DNA of 64,000 bases from Sinorhizobium fredii USDA 205. GTDB lineage: Bacteria; Pseudomonadota; Alphaproteobacteria; Rhizobiales; Rhizobiaceae. The notes under the pieces were generated by a model. That model saw nothing but the letters and a program-made list of their open reading frames with translations. It had not been told where the DNA came from and did not search any database. The stretch is taken from contig NZ_AUTC01000110.1 of the NCBI RefSeq assembly GCF_001461695.1, positions 61,798 to 125,797 of the forward strand. The letters are read 5' to 3'. Shown one piece after another: positions 35,551 through 45,544 of the stretch (positions are counted from its first letter, which is position 1; the number at the start of each line of letters is the position of its first letter). Both the position numbers and the translations under genes were made by a program.

Positions 35551-38500
35551 GGTTTGCGCATTTCTTCGTCGATCGGCCGATCTTTGCTTCGGTTCTGTCG
35601 ATCGTCCTCTTGATCGTCGGCGGCATCGCCTATTTCCAGCTGCCGGTGGCGCAATATCCGGAAATCGCACCGCCCACCATCGTCGTCAGGGCCTCCTATC
35701 CGGGAGCGGATGCGGAGACCGTCGCCAATACGGTCGCGACCCCGCTCGAACAGGAAATCAACGGCGTCGAGAACATGCTCTACATGTCCTCGTACTCGAC
35801 CGCCGACGGTTCGATGTCGCTGACGATCACCTTCAAGCTCGGCACGGACCTCGACCAGGCGCAGGTGCTCGTGCAGAACCGCGTCTCGATTGCCGAGCCG
35901 CGCCTGCCGGAGGATGTCCGGCGCATCGGGGTCACCACGACCAAGAGCTCGCCCGACCTGATGATGGTCGTTCACCTGCTGTCGCCGAACGACCGTTACG
36001 ACCAGCTCTATGTCTCCAATTACGCGCGCACCCGCATTCGCGACCTGCTCGTCCGTCTCGACGGCGTCGGCGACGTCATCCTGTTCGGCGAGCGCGAGTA
36101 TGCGCTTCGTGTCTGGCTCGACCCGCAGAAACTCTCCGCCTACGGCATGACGTCCGGCGACGTCGTCGAGGCGTTGCGCCAGCAGAACGTCCAGGTCTCC
36201 GGCGGCTCGATCGGCGGTCCGCCGATGTCGGGCGACAGCGCCTTTCAATATACCGTCACCACCGACGGCCGCTTCAGTGACGCCCGGCAATTTCGCTATG
36301 TGATCGTCAAGGCTACCGAGGATGGCAGGCTCGTGCAGTTGCAGGACGTCGCTCGCGTCGAGCTCGGAGCGCGCGAATATGTGACAAACAGTTACCTGAA
36401 CGGCAGTCCGGCCGTCGCGCTTGGCATCTTCTCGCGCCCCGGCACCAATGCGCTTGCGGCGGCGGACGCGATCCAGGCGAGATGGCCGACCTTTCCAGGG
36501 ACTTTCCCGAGGGACTCGAATACAGGATCATCTACAACCCGACCGAATTCATCTCGGAATCGATCGACGAGGTCTACATGACGATCGCCGAGGCGGTGAT
36601 CCTCGTCGCGCTGGTGGTCATCGTCTTCCTCCAATCCTGGCGCACCGCGATCATTCCGATCGTCGCCATTCCGGTGTCGCTGATCGGCACATTCGCGCTG
36701 CTCTTCGCCTTCGGCTTCTCCCTCAACATGCTGACCCTCTTCGGGCTGGTGCTGGCGATCGGCATCGTGGTCGACGATGCGATCGTCGTCGTCGAGAATG
36801 TCGAGCGCAATCTGGCGCAGGGCATGGCGCCGCGGGAGGCGGCGCATGTAACCATGGATGAAGTCGGCGCGGCGGTCATTGCCATCTCGCTCGTTCTCAC
36901 CGCCGTCTTCGTGCCGACCGCCTTCATTCCGGGCATCGCTGGCCAGTTCTACCTGCAGTTCGCCGTGACGATCGCGGTCGCGACGGTGATCTCGGCCATC
37001 AATTCGCTGACCTTGTCGCCGGCGCTTGCGGCCATCCTGCTGCGACCGCATGACGATCACGAACATGAAAGCCGCAATCCGGTGACCCGCTTCGGCCGGG
37101 CGCTTGCCAATGGCTTCAACAGCGGCTTCGACCGCATGGCCGACGGCTATGGCTGGGTGGTGCGCCGCCTTGTCCAGACGCGAGTGGCGCTCGCCGCCGC
37201 CCTCCTGGTCTTCGTCGCCCTGCTCGGGGCCACCTGGTACATGGCGCAGGTCGTGCCGCGCGGCTTCATCCCGACGATGGACCAGGGCTACGCGATCGTC
37301 GTCATCCAGCTCCCCGACGGCGCCTCGCTCGAGCGGACGGACGCCGTCGTCCAGCGGGCATCGGCGATGATCCGCGAAGTTCCGGGGGTGAGGGACGCCG
37401 TCGCTTTTGCCGGCTTCAACGGAGCGACTTTCACCAATGCCTCGAATTCGGGCGTCATCTTCACGCCCTTCGACAGCTTCGACGAGCGGCTCGAACACGG
37501 CCAAAGTGCCACGCAGATCATCGGCCAGATCTTCGGCGCCATGCAGAGCATCCAGGAGGCCTTCATCATCGCCGTGCCGCCGCCGTCGGTGCGCGGCATC
37601 GGCAATTCGGGCGGCTTCAAGATGCAGATCATGGACCGCCAGAGCGCCGACATGCGTCGCGTGCTTGGGCTCGCATTCCAGATGATGGGGGCGGCCAACC
37701 AGACCGAAGGATTGACGGGCGTCTTCACCACCTTCTCGGCCTCGAGCCCGCAATTCTTCCTGGCGATCGACCGCGACAAGGCGCGGGCGCTGAACGTGCC
37801 GATCCCCAATATCTTCGAGACGCTGTCGATCAACCTCGGCACGTCCTACGTCAACGATTTCAACGCATTCGGCCGCGTCTACCAGGTGCGCGCCCAGGCC
37901 GACCAGGAATATCGCGTCGAGCGCGACGACATCCTTGCGCTGAAGGTGCGTTCCGCGTCGGGCGCACTGGTGCCGCTCGGCACGCTCGTCGAGATCCGCG
38001 ACACCAGCGGACCCGCGCTCGTGCAGCGCTACAACATGTATGTCTCGGTGCCCATTCAGGGCAATCCGGCGCCGGGGGTTGCGACCGGTACGGCGCTCGA
38101 CAAGATGGAGTCGCTCGCCGCGCAGATCCTGCCGCAGGGAACGACCTTCGAGTGGACCGAGCTTGCCTTCCAGGAGCGCCAGACCGGCAACACGGCCGCG
38201 TTCATCTTCGCGCTGTCGGTGATCTTCGTCTTCCTGGCGCTTGCCGCCCAATACGAGAGCTGGGTCCTGCCGCTGGCGATCATCCTGATCGTGCCGCTTG
38301 CCGTTCTGGCCGCCCTTATCGGCGTTTCGCTCCGGGGAATGGACAACAACGTCCTGACGCAGATCGGCCTCATCGTGCTGATCGGCCTTGCGGCGAAGAA
38401 TGCGATCCTGATCGTCGAATTCGCGCGCCAGGGCGAGGAGGAGGGCAAGTCGCCGATCGAGGCGGCAATCGAGGCAAGCCGGCTGCGGCTGCGCCCGATC

Positions 38501-38722
38501 CTGATGACCGCCTTCGCCTTCATTCTCGGCGTGGTTCCACTGGTGATCGCCACCGGTCCCGGCGCCGAAATGCGTCAGTCTCTCGGCACGGCGGTCTTTG
38601 CCGGCATGCTGGGCGTCACTTTCCTCGGGCTGTTCCTGACGCCGGTCTTCTACGTGACGCTGCGCTCACTCCGCCGCAAGCCTGCGGCGTTGCCAAAGGC
38701 CGCGGGCGCGCCGGCGGAGTAG
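35547..38722 (+). pseudogene. RND (HAE1/AcrB-type) efflux pump, interrupted by a one-base frameshift
   Basis: The inner-membrane pump, a proton-driven drug/lipid exporter. The 5' part (35547 to about 36480) reads MRFAHFFVDRPIFASVLSIV... to ALAAADAIQA, then leaves frame. The 3' part resumes with MADLSRDFPEGLEY in the next frame and continues to 38722. Adding one base near 36478-36481 would give a 1058-residue protein, the expected size. Proton-relay aspartates (GIVVDDAIVVVENVERN) and the lysine (AAKNAILIVEFAR) are intact. Without correction the product would end after about 345 residues. Either a recent inactivation or a sequencing error; otherwise coding quality is high. Confidence 0.9.
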
Positions 38723-38896
38723 CCGGAACCGGTGCAATGACACGATTGTGAGCGGCGGGCGGCCGTTTGTTTATGGACGGCGCGGCGCGCTTGAATGATC
38801 CTGCGGGCCGATCCTGGTCGTTGGAGGGGAATACGGGAGGGAAGGCCGCCTGGCTGCTCCTCATCCCGCCCTGAAACTGCGCCTGAGAGGTGAAGG

Positions 38897-39736
38897 ATGC
38901 TGGTGCGTTACCTTGCCTACGCGCTCGTCGCCATCTGGTTCATCCATACGCTTTGGCCGGAACCGGCCCATGCGCAGGACGCGTCCGCCCCGATCAGCCA
39001 ATGCCAGGCGATCGCCGAAGCCGTGCCGAAGGCAACCTTCGCCAGCTTCGCGGCGCCTGAGGTCGCACCCGTCGCGGCAGCGGCGGAACGCGACGTCACC
39101 ATCACCTATCTCGGCCATTCGACCTTCCTGATCGAAACCCCCGGCGGCATCTCGATCGCCACCGACTACAACGGCTGGTTCCGGCCCGCGGCGCCGCCGA
39201 CCGTGGTGACCATGAACAAGGCCCATTCGAGCCACTATACGCTGACGCCCGATCCGGCGATCCGTTACGTGCTGCATGGTTGGGGCGAGGACGGCGAGCC
39301 GGCTGACTACGACCTTGTCGTCGGCGACACCTATGTCCGCAACGTGACGACCGACATCCGCTCCGGTTTCGAGGGCATGGAGCCCGACGGCAATTCGATC
39401 TTCATCTTCGAGGTCGCGGGCCTCTGCATCGGTCATCTCGGCCACCTGCACCACGAGCTCGACGACAGCCATTACCGGCAGATCGGCCGGCTTGACGTCT
39501 TGATGGTGCCGGTCGACGGTGGCCTGACCATGGGCGCAAAAAGCATGAGCCGCGTCACCTCGCGGCTGCGCGCCGCGCTGATCCTGCCGATGCACCGGCG
39601 CGGCCCGCCGATCGGCGATTTTCTGGCGATGTTCGGCGACGACTACGACAAGAGCTTCGCCACCGGTCCGAGCATCAACGTTTCCCTGCGCACGCTGCCG
39701 AGCAAGCCGCTGATCCACGTCCTTCAGGGCGTCTGA
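38897..39736 (+). CDS. Secreted metallo-beta-lactamase-fold (UlaG-like) protein
   Basis: A 279-residue protein with an N-terminal signal sequence or anchor (MLVRYLAYALVAIWFIHTL...AHAQ). It has an MBL-fold core, TYLGHSTFLIETPGGISIATDY, HLGHLHHELDD, VDGGLTMG and LPMHRRG. The usual HxHxDH metal motif reads here as AHSSHYT, so at least one ligand seems replaced. It resembles UlaG-type hydrolases, but activity is uncertain. It follows the RND pump gene by 174 bases and has no obvious partner. Confidence 0.8.
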   Translation: MLVRYLAYALVAIWFIHTLWPEPAHAQDASAPISQCQAIAEAVPKATFASFAAPEVAPVAAAAERDVTITYLGHSTFLIETPGGISIATDYNGWFRPAAPPTVVTMNKAHSSHYTLTPDPAIRYVLHGWGEDGEPADYDLVVGDTYVRNVTTDIRSGFEGMEPDGNSIFIFEVAGLCIGHLGHLHHELDDSHYRQIGRLDVLMVPVDGGLTMGAKSMSRVTSRLRAALILPMHRRGPPIGDFLAMFGDDYDKSFATGPSINVSLRTLPSKPLIHVLQGV

Positions 39737-39878
39737 TACCTGTCGTGCCCGGGCTCTCTGGAGGCGTTGCAGGTGCGCGGATTTCCGCGTGCCGAAAAGA
39801 CGGCCCCTGCTGGACGAAAAGCGGCAATGAAACTATAAGGCGCCCGATCCCAACAAATTCATCCATGCAGAGGGCGTC

Positions 39879-40625
39879 ATGGCTGGCCATTCACAGTTCA
39901 AGAACATCATGCACCGCAAGGGCCGTCAGGATGCGGTGCGCTCCAAAATGTTTTCCAAGCTCGCGCGCGAAATCACCGTCGCGGCGAAGTCCGGCATGCC
40001 CGACCCGGCGATGAATCCGCGCCTGCGGCTGGCGATCCAGAACGCCAAGGCACAATCGATGCCGAAGGATAATATCGAGCGCGCCGTCAAGAAGGCCGCC
40101 GGCGGCGATGCGGAGAACTACGAGGAAGTGCGCTACGAGGGCTATGGCCCGGGCGGCGTCGCCGTCATCGTCGAGGCGCTGACCGACAACCGCAACCGCA
40201 CCGCCTCCAACGTCCGCTCGATGTTCACCAAGGCGGGCGGCGCACTCGGTGAAACCGGTTCGGTCTCCTTCTCCTTCGATCGTGTCGGCGAAATCACCTA
40301 CACGCTTTCCGCCGGCGACGCCGACAAGGTGATGGAAGCGGCGATCGAATCGGGTGCCGACGACGTGACGACGGACGAGGAGAGCCACACCATCCTCTGC
40401 GGTTTCGAAGAAATCGGCGATGTTTCGAAAGCGCTCGAAGGCGTGCTTGGCGAAGCCGAAACCGTCAAGGCGATCTGGAAGCCGCAGAACACCGTGCCGG
40501 TCGACGAGGAAAAGGTCCAGTCGCTGATGAAGCTGATCGACAACCTCGAAGACGACGACGACGTACAGAACGTCTATTCGAACTTCGAAGTCTCCGACGA
40601 GGTCCTGGCCAAGCTGTCGGCCTGA
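39879..40625 (+). CDS. yebC: YebC/PmpR-family protein
   Basis: A 248-residue protein starting [23 protein letters not shown], with [59 protein letters not shown] and the FDRVGEITY core. These are diagnostic of YebC. Family members have been described both as transcription regulators and as factors that help ribosomes at proline stretches, so the exact role is open. A terminator follows at 40647. In many bacteria yebC precedes ruvC, as here, with one gene in between. Confidence 0.95.
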   Translation: MAGHSQFKNIMHRKGRQDAVRSKMFSKLAREITVAAKSGMPDPAMNPRLRLAIQNAKAQSMPKDNIERAVKKAAGGDAENYEEVRYEGYGPGGVAVIVEALTDNRNRTASNVRSMFTKAGGALGETGSVSFSFDRVGEITYTLSAGDADKVMEAAIESGADDVTTDEESHTILCGFEEIGDVSKALEGVLGEAETVKAIWKPQNTVPVDEEKVQSLMKLIDNLEDDDDVQNVYSNFEVSDEVLAKLSA

Positions 40626-40646
40626 CGCGACATTCTGCAAGGCTAC

Positions 40647-40683
40647 AGACCCGCGTCGCGTGAAGCGTTGCGGGTCTTTTGTT
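40647..40683 (+). terminator. Intrinsic terminator of yebC
   Basis: AGACCCGC (40647-40654) pairs with GCGGGTCT (40670-40677) and is followed by TTTTGTTG. It sits between the convergent yebC and LLM genes. Confidence 0.88.
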
Positions 40684-40684
40684 G

Positions 40685-41686
40685 TCAGGCGGCGGCGGCA
40701 AGAGACCGTTGCGCCTCGGCGAACAGCTCCAGCGAGTGCAGTCGCTTGTCCATGTCGAAGATCGGCATGGAGACGATCAGCTCGTCGGCCTTGGTGAGAT
40801 CGACGAAGGATGCAATCTTGCGACGGATGGTTTCGGGACCGCCAACGACCGCATAGCGCATGGCGTGGTCGACGAAGATCTTTTCGTCCGGGGCCCACAG
40901 ACCGTCCATCGACTGGACGGGCGGCGGGAAGCGGCCGCGCGCATTGCGGCGAAGCGCCACGAAGGACTGCTGCATCGAGGTGAAGAGATAGTTCGCCTCC
41001 TCGTCCGTGTCAGCGGCGACGCCCATGACGCCGACCATCACATGCGGCTTGTCGAGCTGCGGCGACGGCGTGAAGCGCTCCCGGTAGATCTCCAGCGCCG
41101 AAAGCAGCATATCCGGCGCGAAGTGCGAGGCGAAGGCGAAGGGAAGGCCGAGCATGCCGGCGAGATGGGCGCTGAAGTGGCTGGAGCCGAGCAGCCAGAT
41201 CGGCACGTTCGAATCGGCGCCGGGAACGGCGATGATTTTCTGGTCTTCGCTGACGGGGCCGAGCAGCGCCTGCAGTTCCACCACATCGTTGGGGAAATTG
41301 TTGGAGCTCGCTTCCATGTTGCGCCGGAGCGCCTGCGCCGTCCGCATGTCGGTTCCGGGTGCGCGGCCGAGGCCGAGATCGATGCGCCCGGGGTAGAGGG
41401 CCGCGAGCGTCCCGAATTGCTCGGCAATGACCAGCGGCGAATGGTTGGGAAGCATGATGCCGCCGGAACCGACGCGGATGCTCTTTGTCGCCGCTGCCAC
41501 ATGCGAAATGACGATTGACGTCGCGGCGCTGGCAATGCCCTTCATGCCGTGATGCTCGGCCAGCCAGAAGCGCTTGTAGCCATTCTTCTCCGCCGCAAGT
41601 GCAAGCCGGCGCGAGTTTTCCAGCGATTGGGCGACGCTGCCGCCCTCGGTGATCGGTGACAGGTCGAGAACGGAGAAGGGGATCAT
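40685..41686 (-). CDS. LLM-class flavin-dependent oxidoreductase
   Basis: A 333-residue luciferase-like monooxygenase-fold protein: [77 protein letters not shown]. The AEHH and [11 protein letters not shown] blocks are typical of the subgroup related to YhbW. It would use reduced flavin; the substrate is unknown. The ATG at 41686 gives the family start; an upstream start 11 codons earlier lacks support. It is divergent from ruvC across 168 bases. Confidence 0.92.
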   Translation of the reverse strand: MIPFSVLDLSPITEGGSVAQSLENSRRLALAAEKNGYKRFWLAEHHGMKGIASAATSIVISHVAAATKSIRVGSGGIMLPNHSPLVIAEQFGTLAALYPGRIDLGLGRAPGTDMRTAQALRRNMEASSNNFPNDVVELQALLGPVSEDQKIIAVPGADSNVPIWLLGSSHFSAHLAGMLGLPFAFASHFAPDMLLSALEIYRERFTPSPQLDKPHVMVGVMGVAADTDEEANYLFTSMQQSFVALRRNARGRFPPPVQSMDGLWAPDEKIFVDHAMRYAVVGGPETIRRKIASFVDLTKADELIVSMPIFDMDKRLHSLELFAEAQRSLAAAA

Positions 41687-41854
41687 CGCAACGCCTTCAA
41701 TTAAATGAAATTGATCCATCGCAATGTAGGTTCAAGTTTCCTAAGACCAAGAGCGGGCCAGCGGTTTTATTCGAAGGCTCGGCGTTTCTGTGTAATGTTT
41801 TTGTTTTGTTCACTTTTTGCTGGCAGCGTCCGGTCGACCGACATAGGGTGAGCC

Positions 41855-42367
41855 ATGCAGACTACGATTCGCATCATCGGCATCGATCCGGGCCTGAGAC
41901 GCACCGGCTGGGGCATCATCGAGACGCTCGGCAATTCGCTGCGCTTCGTCGCTTCGGGCACGGTGACCTCCGACGGCGAGATGGACCTGGCCTCGCGGCT
42001 CTGCCAGTTGCACGACGGGCTCGCCGAGGTGGTGCATGGCTACCAGCCGCACGAGGCGGCCGTGGAGCAGACTTTCGTCAACAAGGATGCGACGGCGACG
42101 TTGAAGCTCGGCCAGGCGCGCGGCATCGCCATGCTGGTTCCGGCACGCGCGGGCCTGAGGGTCGCCGAATATGCGCCGAACGCCGTCAAGAAGGCCGTCA
42201 TCGGCGTCGGCCATGGCGAAAAACAGCAAATCCATATGATGCTGAAGGTGCTGATGCCGAAGGCCGAGTTCAAAGGCAATGACGCGGCCGACGCGCTTGC
42301 TATTGCCATCTGCCATGCGCATAACCGCCAGACGGTGACGAGCCGCCTCGCGGCGCTTGCGGGGTAG
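41855..42367 (+). CDS. ruvC: Holliday junction endonuclease RuvC
   Basis: A 170-residue RuvC, which cuts Holliday junctions moved by RuvAB. Catalytic acidic residues are in [36 protein letters not shown] and the C-terminal [16 protein letters not shown]. Length is normal. A pair of inverted repeats separates it from ruvA, so the three ruv genes are on the same strand but not tightly packed. Confidence 0.97.
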   Translation: MQTTIRIIGIDPGLRRTGWGIIETLGNSLRFVASGTVTSDGEMDLASRLCQLHDGLAEVVHGYQPHEAAVEQTFVNKDATATLKLGQARGIAMLVPARAGLRVAEYAPNAVKKAVIGVGHGEKQQIHMMLKVLMPKAEFKGNDAADALAIAICHAHNRQTVTSRLAALAG

Positions 42368-42404
42368 GGAGACAGTGGGAGCGGAAGGATGGTGACGAGG
42401 TCTA

Positions 42405-42447
42405 ACCCCCTCTGGCCTGCCGGCCATCTCCCCCACAAGGGGGGAGA
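42405..42447. repeat. Cytosine-rich palindromic repeat, left copy
   Basis: A 43-base unit ACCCCCTCTGGCCTGCCGGC... ending in GGGGGGAGA. A nearly identical copy lies in reverse orientation at 42532-42575, with about 85 bases between. Both belong to the family with the GGCCTGCCGGCC core seen at 14085-14137. Confidence 0.8.
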
Positions 42448-42531
42448 ATACATGCGGCTTGCCCCACGCTCCCACCGAAACGCTTTAGCAAGCGGAACCC
42501 TTCAGTCGAAACGCAGATCGTGCCACATCTC

Positions 42532-42575
42532 CTCTCCCCCCTTGTGGGGGCGATGGCCGGCAGGCCAGAGGGGGT
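42532..42575. repeat. Cytosine-rich palindromic repeat, right (inverted) copy
   Basis: The reverse complement of the unit at 42405-42447, differing at one position in the centre (GCC for TCC beside CCCC). The two copies could pair into a long stem in the ruvC-ruvA leader. No coding potential is seen in 42368-42648. Confidence 0.8.
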
Positions 42576-42648
42576 GGAGCGCACCTCGACCTGCACGGGG
42601 GTGTGCAGGAACAGCTCGTGTTTCAGAACGCAGAAAGACGGACAGCAG

Positions 42649-43266
42649 ATGATCGGCAAGCTCAAGGGCACCATCGACGAAATCGGCGAGGACTTTGTCG
42701 TTCTCGACGTCCACGGGGTCGGTTATGTCGCCTATTGCTCGGCGCGCACGCTCGCCAAGCTTGGCTCTGCCGGCGAAGCCGCGGTGCTCTTCATCGAGAC
42801 CTACGTCCGCGAAGACCAGTTGAAGCTTTTCGGCTTCCTGTCGGCGCTCGAGCGGGAATGGTTCCGGCTGCTGCAGACCGTCCAGGGGGTGGGCTCCAAG
42901 GTGGCGCTGGCGCTGCTTTCGACGCTGACGCCCGGCGAGCTCGCCAATGCCATCGCACTGCAGGACAAGACGTCGGTGGCGCGCGCTCCCGGCGTCGGAC
43001 CGAAGGTGGCGGTGCGGATCGTCACGGAGCTGAAGAACAAGGCACCGGCCTTTGCCGGCGAGATGTCCGCATCGATCGGTCTCAAGCAGGAACTGGGTGA
43101 GGGGGTGGCGTCTGCGCCGGTTTCCGACGCGGTGTCGGCGCTCACCAATCTCGGCTATTCGCGCGACCAGGCGGCGAACGCCGTGGCAGCAGCGTTGAAG
43201 AATGGCGGCGAGGGGGGCGACAGCGCCAAGCTGATCCGTCTCGGGCTGAAGGAGCTGGCGCGGTGA
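42649..43266 (+). CDS. ruvA: Holliday junction DNA-binding protein RuvA
   Basis: A 205-residue RuvA, the tetramer that holds the junction for RuvB. It starts [20 protein letters not shown] with GVGYVAYCS, and has helix-hairpin-helix motifs at [15 protein letters not shown] and [14 protein letters not shown] flexible linker and the C-terminal RuvB-binding domain follow ([20 protein letters not shown]). The ATG at 42649 is the family start; the frame upstream runs through the palindromic repeat and is not protein-like. Confidence 0.97.
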   Translation: MIGKLKGTIDEIGEDFVVLDVHGVGYVAYCSARTLAKLGSAGEAAVLFIETYVREDQLKLFGFLSALEREWFRLLQTVQGVGSKVALALLSTLTPGELANAIALQDKTSVARAPGVGPKVAVRIVTELKNKAPAFAGEMSASIGLKQELGEGVASAPVSDAVSALTNLGYSRDQAANAVAAALKNGGEGGDSAKLIRLGLKELAR

Positions 43267-43412
43267 GGGCAAGCCATCCTGCAGCCACAATGGCATCGGA
43301 GTGAGAAGCACGTGAAGCGATCGCTCTGGATTGGCCGCCGTCCTCGCACTATGGTTGAGACGCGCCAAGACGTCGGGCGACTGCGCGATCTGCCCCGCAA
43401 CGGAAGTTTGAA

Positions 43413-44453
43413 ATGACTGAAGCCGCACGCCTGATTGCGCCGGAGAAGCGGGGCGAGGACCTCGACGCCACACTGCGCCCGCAGTCGCTCGACGAGTTTA
43501 CCGGCCAGGCGGAGGCGCGCGCCAATCTCAAGATCTTCATCGAGGCGGCGCGCAACCGCGGCGAGGCGCTCGATCATGTGCTCTTCGTCGGACCACCCGG
43601 CCTCGGCAAGACGACGTTGGCGCAGATCATGGCCAAGGAGCTCGGCGTCAATTTTCGTTCCACCTCGGGCCCGGTCATTGTCAAGGCCGGCGATCTCGCG
43701 GCGCTGCTCACCAATCTCGAAGAGCGCGACGTGCTGTTCATCGACGAAATCCACCGGCTGAACCCGGCGGTCGAGGAAATCCTCTATCCGGCCATGGAGG
43801 ATTTCCAGCTCGACCTGATCATCGGCGAGGGGCCGGCGGCGCGCTCGGTGAAGATCGACCTCGCGAAATTCACGCTGGTGGCAGCGACGACGCGCCTCGG
43901 CCTCTTGACGACGCCGCTCCGCGATCGCTTCGGCATTCCGGTGCGGCTCAATTTCTACACGGTCGAGGAACTGGAGCTGATTGTCCGCCGCGGCGCGCGG
44001 CTGATGGACCTCGGCATGACTGACGAGGGGGCGCGTGAAATCGCCCGCCGCGCCCGCGGCACGCCGCGCATCGCCGGCCGCCTGTTGCGGCGGGTGCGCG
44101 ACTTCGCCGAGGTGGCGCGTGCCGAGGCGGTGACCCGGCAGATCGCCGACGAGGCACTGACCCGATTGCTGGTCGACAGTATGGGGCTCGACCAGCTCGA
44201 CCGCCGCTATCTGACGATGATCGCCCACAATTTCGGTGGCGGACCGGTCGGCATCGAGACGATCGCGGCGGGGCTTTCCGAGCCGCGCGACGCGATCGAG
44301 GACATCATCGAGCCCTACCTGATCCAGCAGGGCTTCATCCAGCGCACGCCGCGCGGCCGTGTCCTGACGGCAAATGCCTGGAAACATCTGGGCCTCAATC
44401 CGCCGAAGGATGTCGAGGCGTCACAGTTCCGGCTGACGCTCGAGGACGAATAG
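43413..44453 (+). CDS. ruvB: Holliday junction helicase RuvB
   Basis: A 346-residue AAA+ motor for branch migration. It shows [12 protein letters not shown], Walker [13 protein letters not shown], Walker [12 protein letters not shown], sensor 1 [20 protein letters not shown], and the arginine/sensor 2 region [17 protein letters not shown], then a C-terminal winged helix ([11 protein letters not shown]). All motor elements are intact. The next gene starts two bases after its stop. Confidence 0.98.
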   Translation: MTEAARLIAPEKRGEDLDATLRPQSLDEFTGQAEARANLKIFIEAARNRGEALDHVLFVGPPGLGKTTLAQIMAKELGVNFRSTSGPVIVKAGDLAALLTNLEERDVLFIDEIHRLNPAVEEILYPAMEDFQLDLIIGEGPAARSVKIDLAKFTLVAATTRLGLLTTPLRDRFGIPVRLNFYTVEELELIVRRGARLMDLGMTDEGAREIARRARGTPRIAGRLLRRVRDFAEVARAEAVTRQIADEALTRLLVDSMGLDQLDRRYLTMIAHNFGGGPVGIETIAAGLSEPRDAIEDIIEPYLIQQGFIQRTPRGRVLTANAWKHLGLNPPKDVEASQFRLTLEDE

Positions 44454-44455
44454 AC

Positions 44456-45358
44456 ATGATCACCCGCCGCGGATTGTTGAAACTGATCGGCGGTGGTTTC
44501 GCCAGCGCTGTGGCACTCGGCGGCTATGCCTTTGCCTTTGAGCCGCTGGCCCGGCTGAACGTGACCCGCTACGCGCTGACGCCGCCCGGCTGGACGCCCG
44601 GGTTGAAGCTGCGCATCGTGGCACTCGCCGACATCCATGCCTGCGAACCCTGGATGTCCGCAAACCGCATCGCCTCGATCTGCCGCCAGGCCAACGATCT
44701 CGGTGGCGACATCACCGTGTTGCTCGGCGACTATGCGGCCGGCATGAACTTCGTGAGCCGCTATGTTCACTCCCGCGAATGGTCTAAGGCGCTCGCGACG
44801 CTGTCGGCGCCGCTCGGCGTACATGCCATCATGGGCAATCACGACTGGTGGGAAGACAAGACCGCACAAAGAAATGGCGGCGGAACGACGTTCGGACATA
44901 GGGCGCTTCAGGACGTCGGCATCAAAGTCTACAGCAACCAGGCGGTGCGGTTGGAGAAGGACGGTCAGGGCTTCTGGCTGGCGGGCCTCGAGGACCAGCG
45001 CGCCCTGATAGCGGGTAAGAAGTGGAAACGCAAACATCTGCAGGGGCTCGATGATCTCGACGGCACGCTTGCGCAAATCACCGACACGGCCCCTGCCATT
45101 CTGCTAGCGCATGAGCCGGACATCTTCCCGCGCGTGCCGTCGCGTATGGCGCTGACGTTGTCGGGCCATACCCATGGCGGCCAGGTGCGGTTCCTCGGCC
45201 ACGCTCCGATGGTGCCGTCGAGCTATGGCGACCGATATGCCTACGGCCACATCGTCGAGGAAGAGCGCAATCTGATCGTCTCGGGAGGGCTTGGCTGCTC
45301 TGTCGCACCGATCCGCTTCGGTGTCCCGCCCGAGATTGTCGTGGTCGATCTTGGATAG
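44456..45358 (+). CDS. Secreted or membrane-anchored YaeI-like metallophosphoesterase
   Basis: A 300-residue calcineurin-fold protein with an N-terminal RR-containing hydrophobic segment (MITRRGLLKLIGGGFASAVALGG), possibly a Tat-type signal or anchor. Metal ligands are ALADIHAC, LLGDYAAG, IMGNHDWWED, LLAHEPDIF and LSGHTHGGQV. Related proteins such as YaeI act on lipid-linked sugar or UDP-sugar substrates; here the substrate is not known. It starts two bases after ruvB and is probably cotranscribed. Confidence 0.9.
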   Translation: MITRRGLLKLIGGGFASAVALGGYAFAFEPLARLNVTRYALTPPGWTPGLKLRIVALADIHACEPWMSANRIASICRQANDLGGDITVLLGDYAAGMNFVSRYVHSREWSKALATLSAPLGVHAIMGNHDWWEDKTAQRNGGGTTFGHRALQDVGIKVYSNQAVRLEKDGQGFWLAGLEDQRALIAGKKWKRKHLQGLDDLDGTLAQITDTAPAILLAHEPDIFPRVPSRMALTLSGHTHGGQVRFLGHAPMVPSSYGDRYAYGHIVEEERNLIVSGGLGCSVAPIRFGVPPEIVVVDLG

Positions 45359-45396
45359 ACGTGATCAGATTTGCCCGAATTGCCCCTCATCCGGCT

Positions 45397-45438
45397 GCCG
45401 CCACCTTCTCCCCATTCTGATGGGGAGAAGGTGGCGGC
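45397..45438. repeat. Perfect 18-base palindromic repeat
   Basis: GCCGCCACCTTCTCCCCA (45397-45414), loop TTCTGA, and its exact complement at 45421-45438. It lies between convergent genes and is of the rhizobial type with CTTCTCCCC stems; related sequence (CCCTCGCCCAGCGTGCGGGGAGAGGG) follows at 45502-45528. It may stop transcription from both sides but has no T-run. Confidence 0.8.
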
Positions 45439-45544
45439 GACCTATCGTTCCGCCAGTGTGACGCGAGCGAGGTGAGAAGGCTTGAGCGCCGGACTACCGG
45501 TCCCCTCGCCCAGCGTGCGGGGAGAGGGCTATCGCCGCCATGAC

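Noticed and set aside
36392..38251. A long minus-strand open frame opposite the RND pump
   Set aside because: The plus strand carries conserved pump motifs; the antisense protein is a low-complexity Asp/Arg/His-rich shadow.
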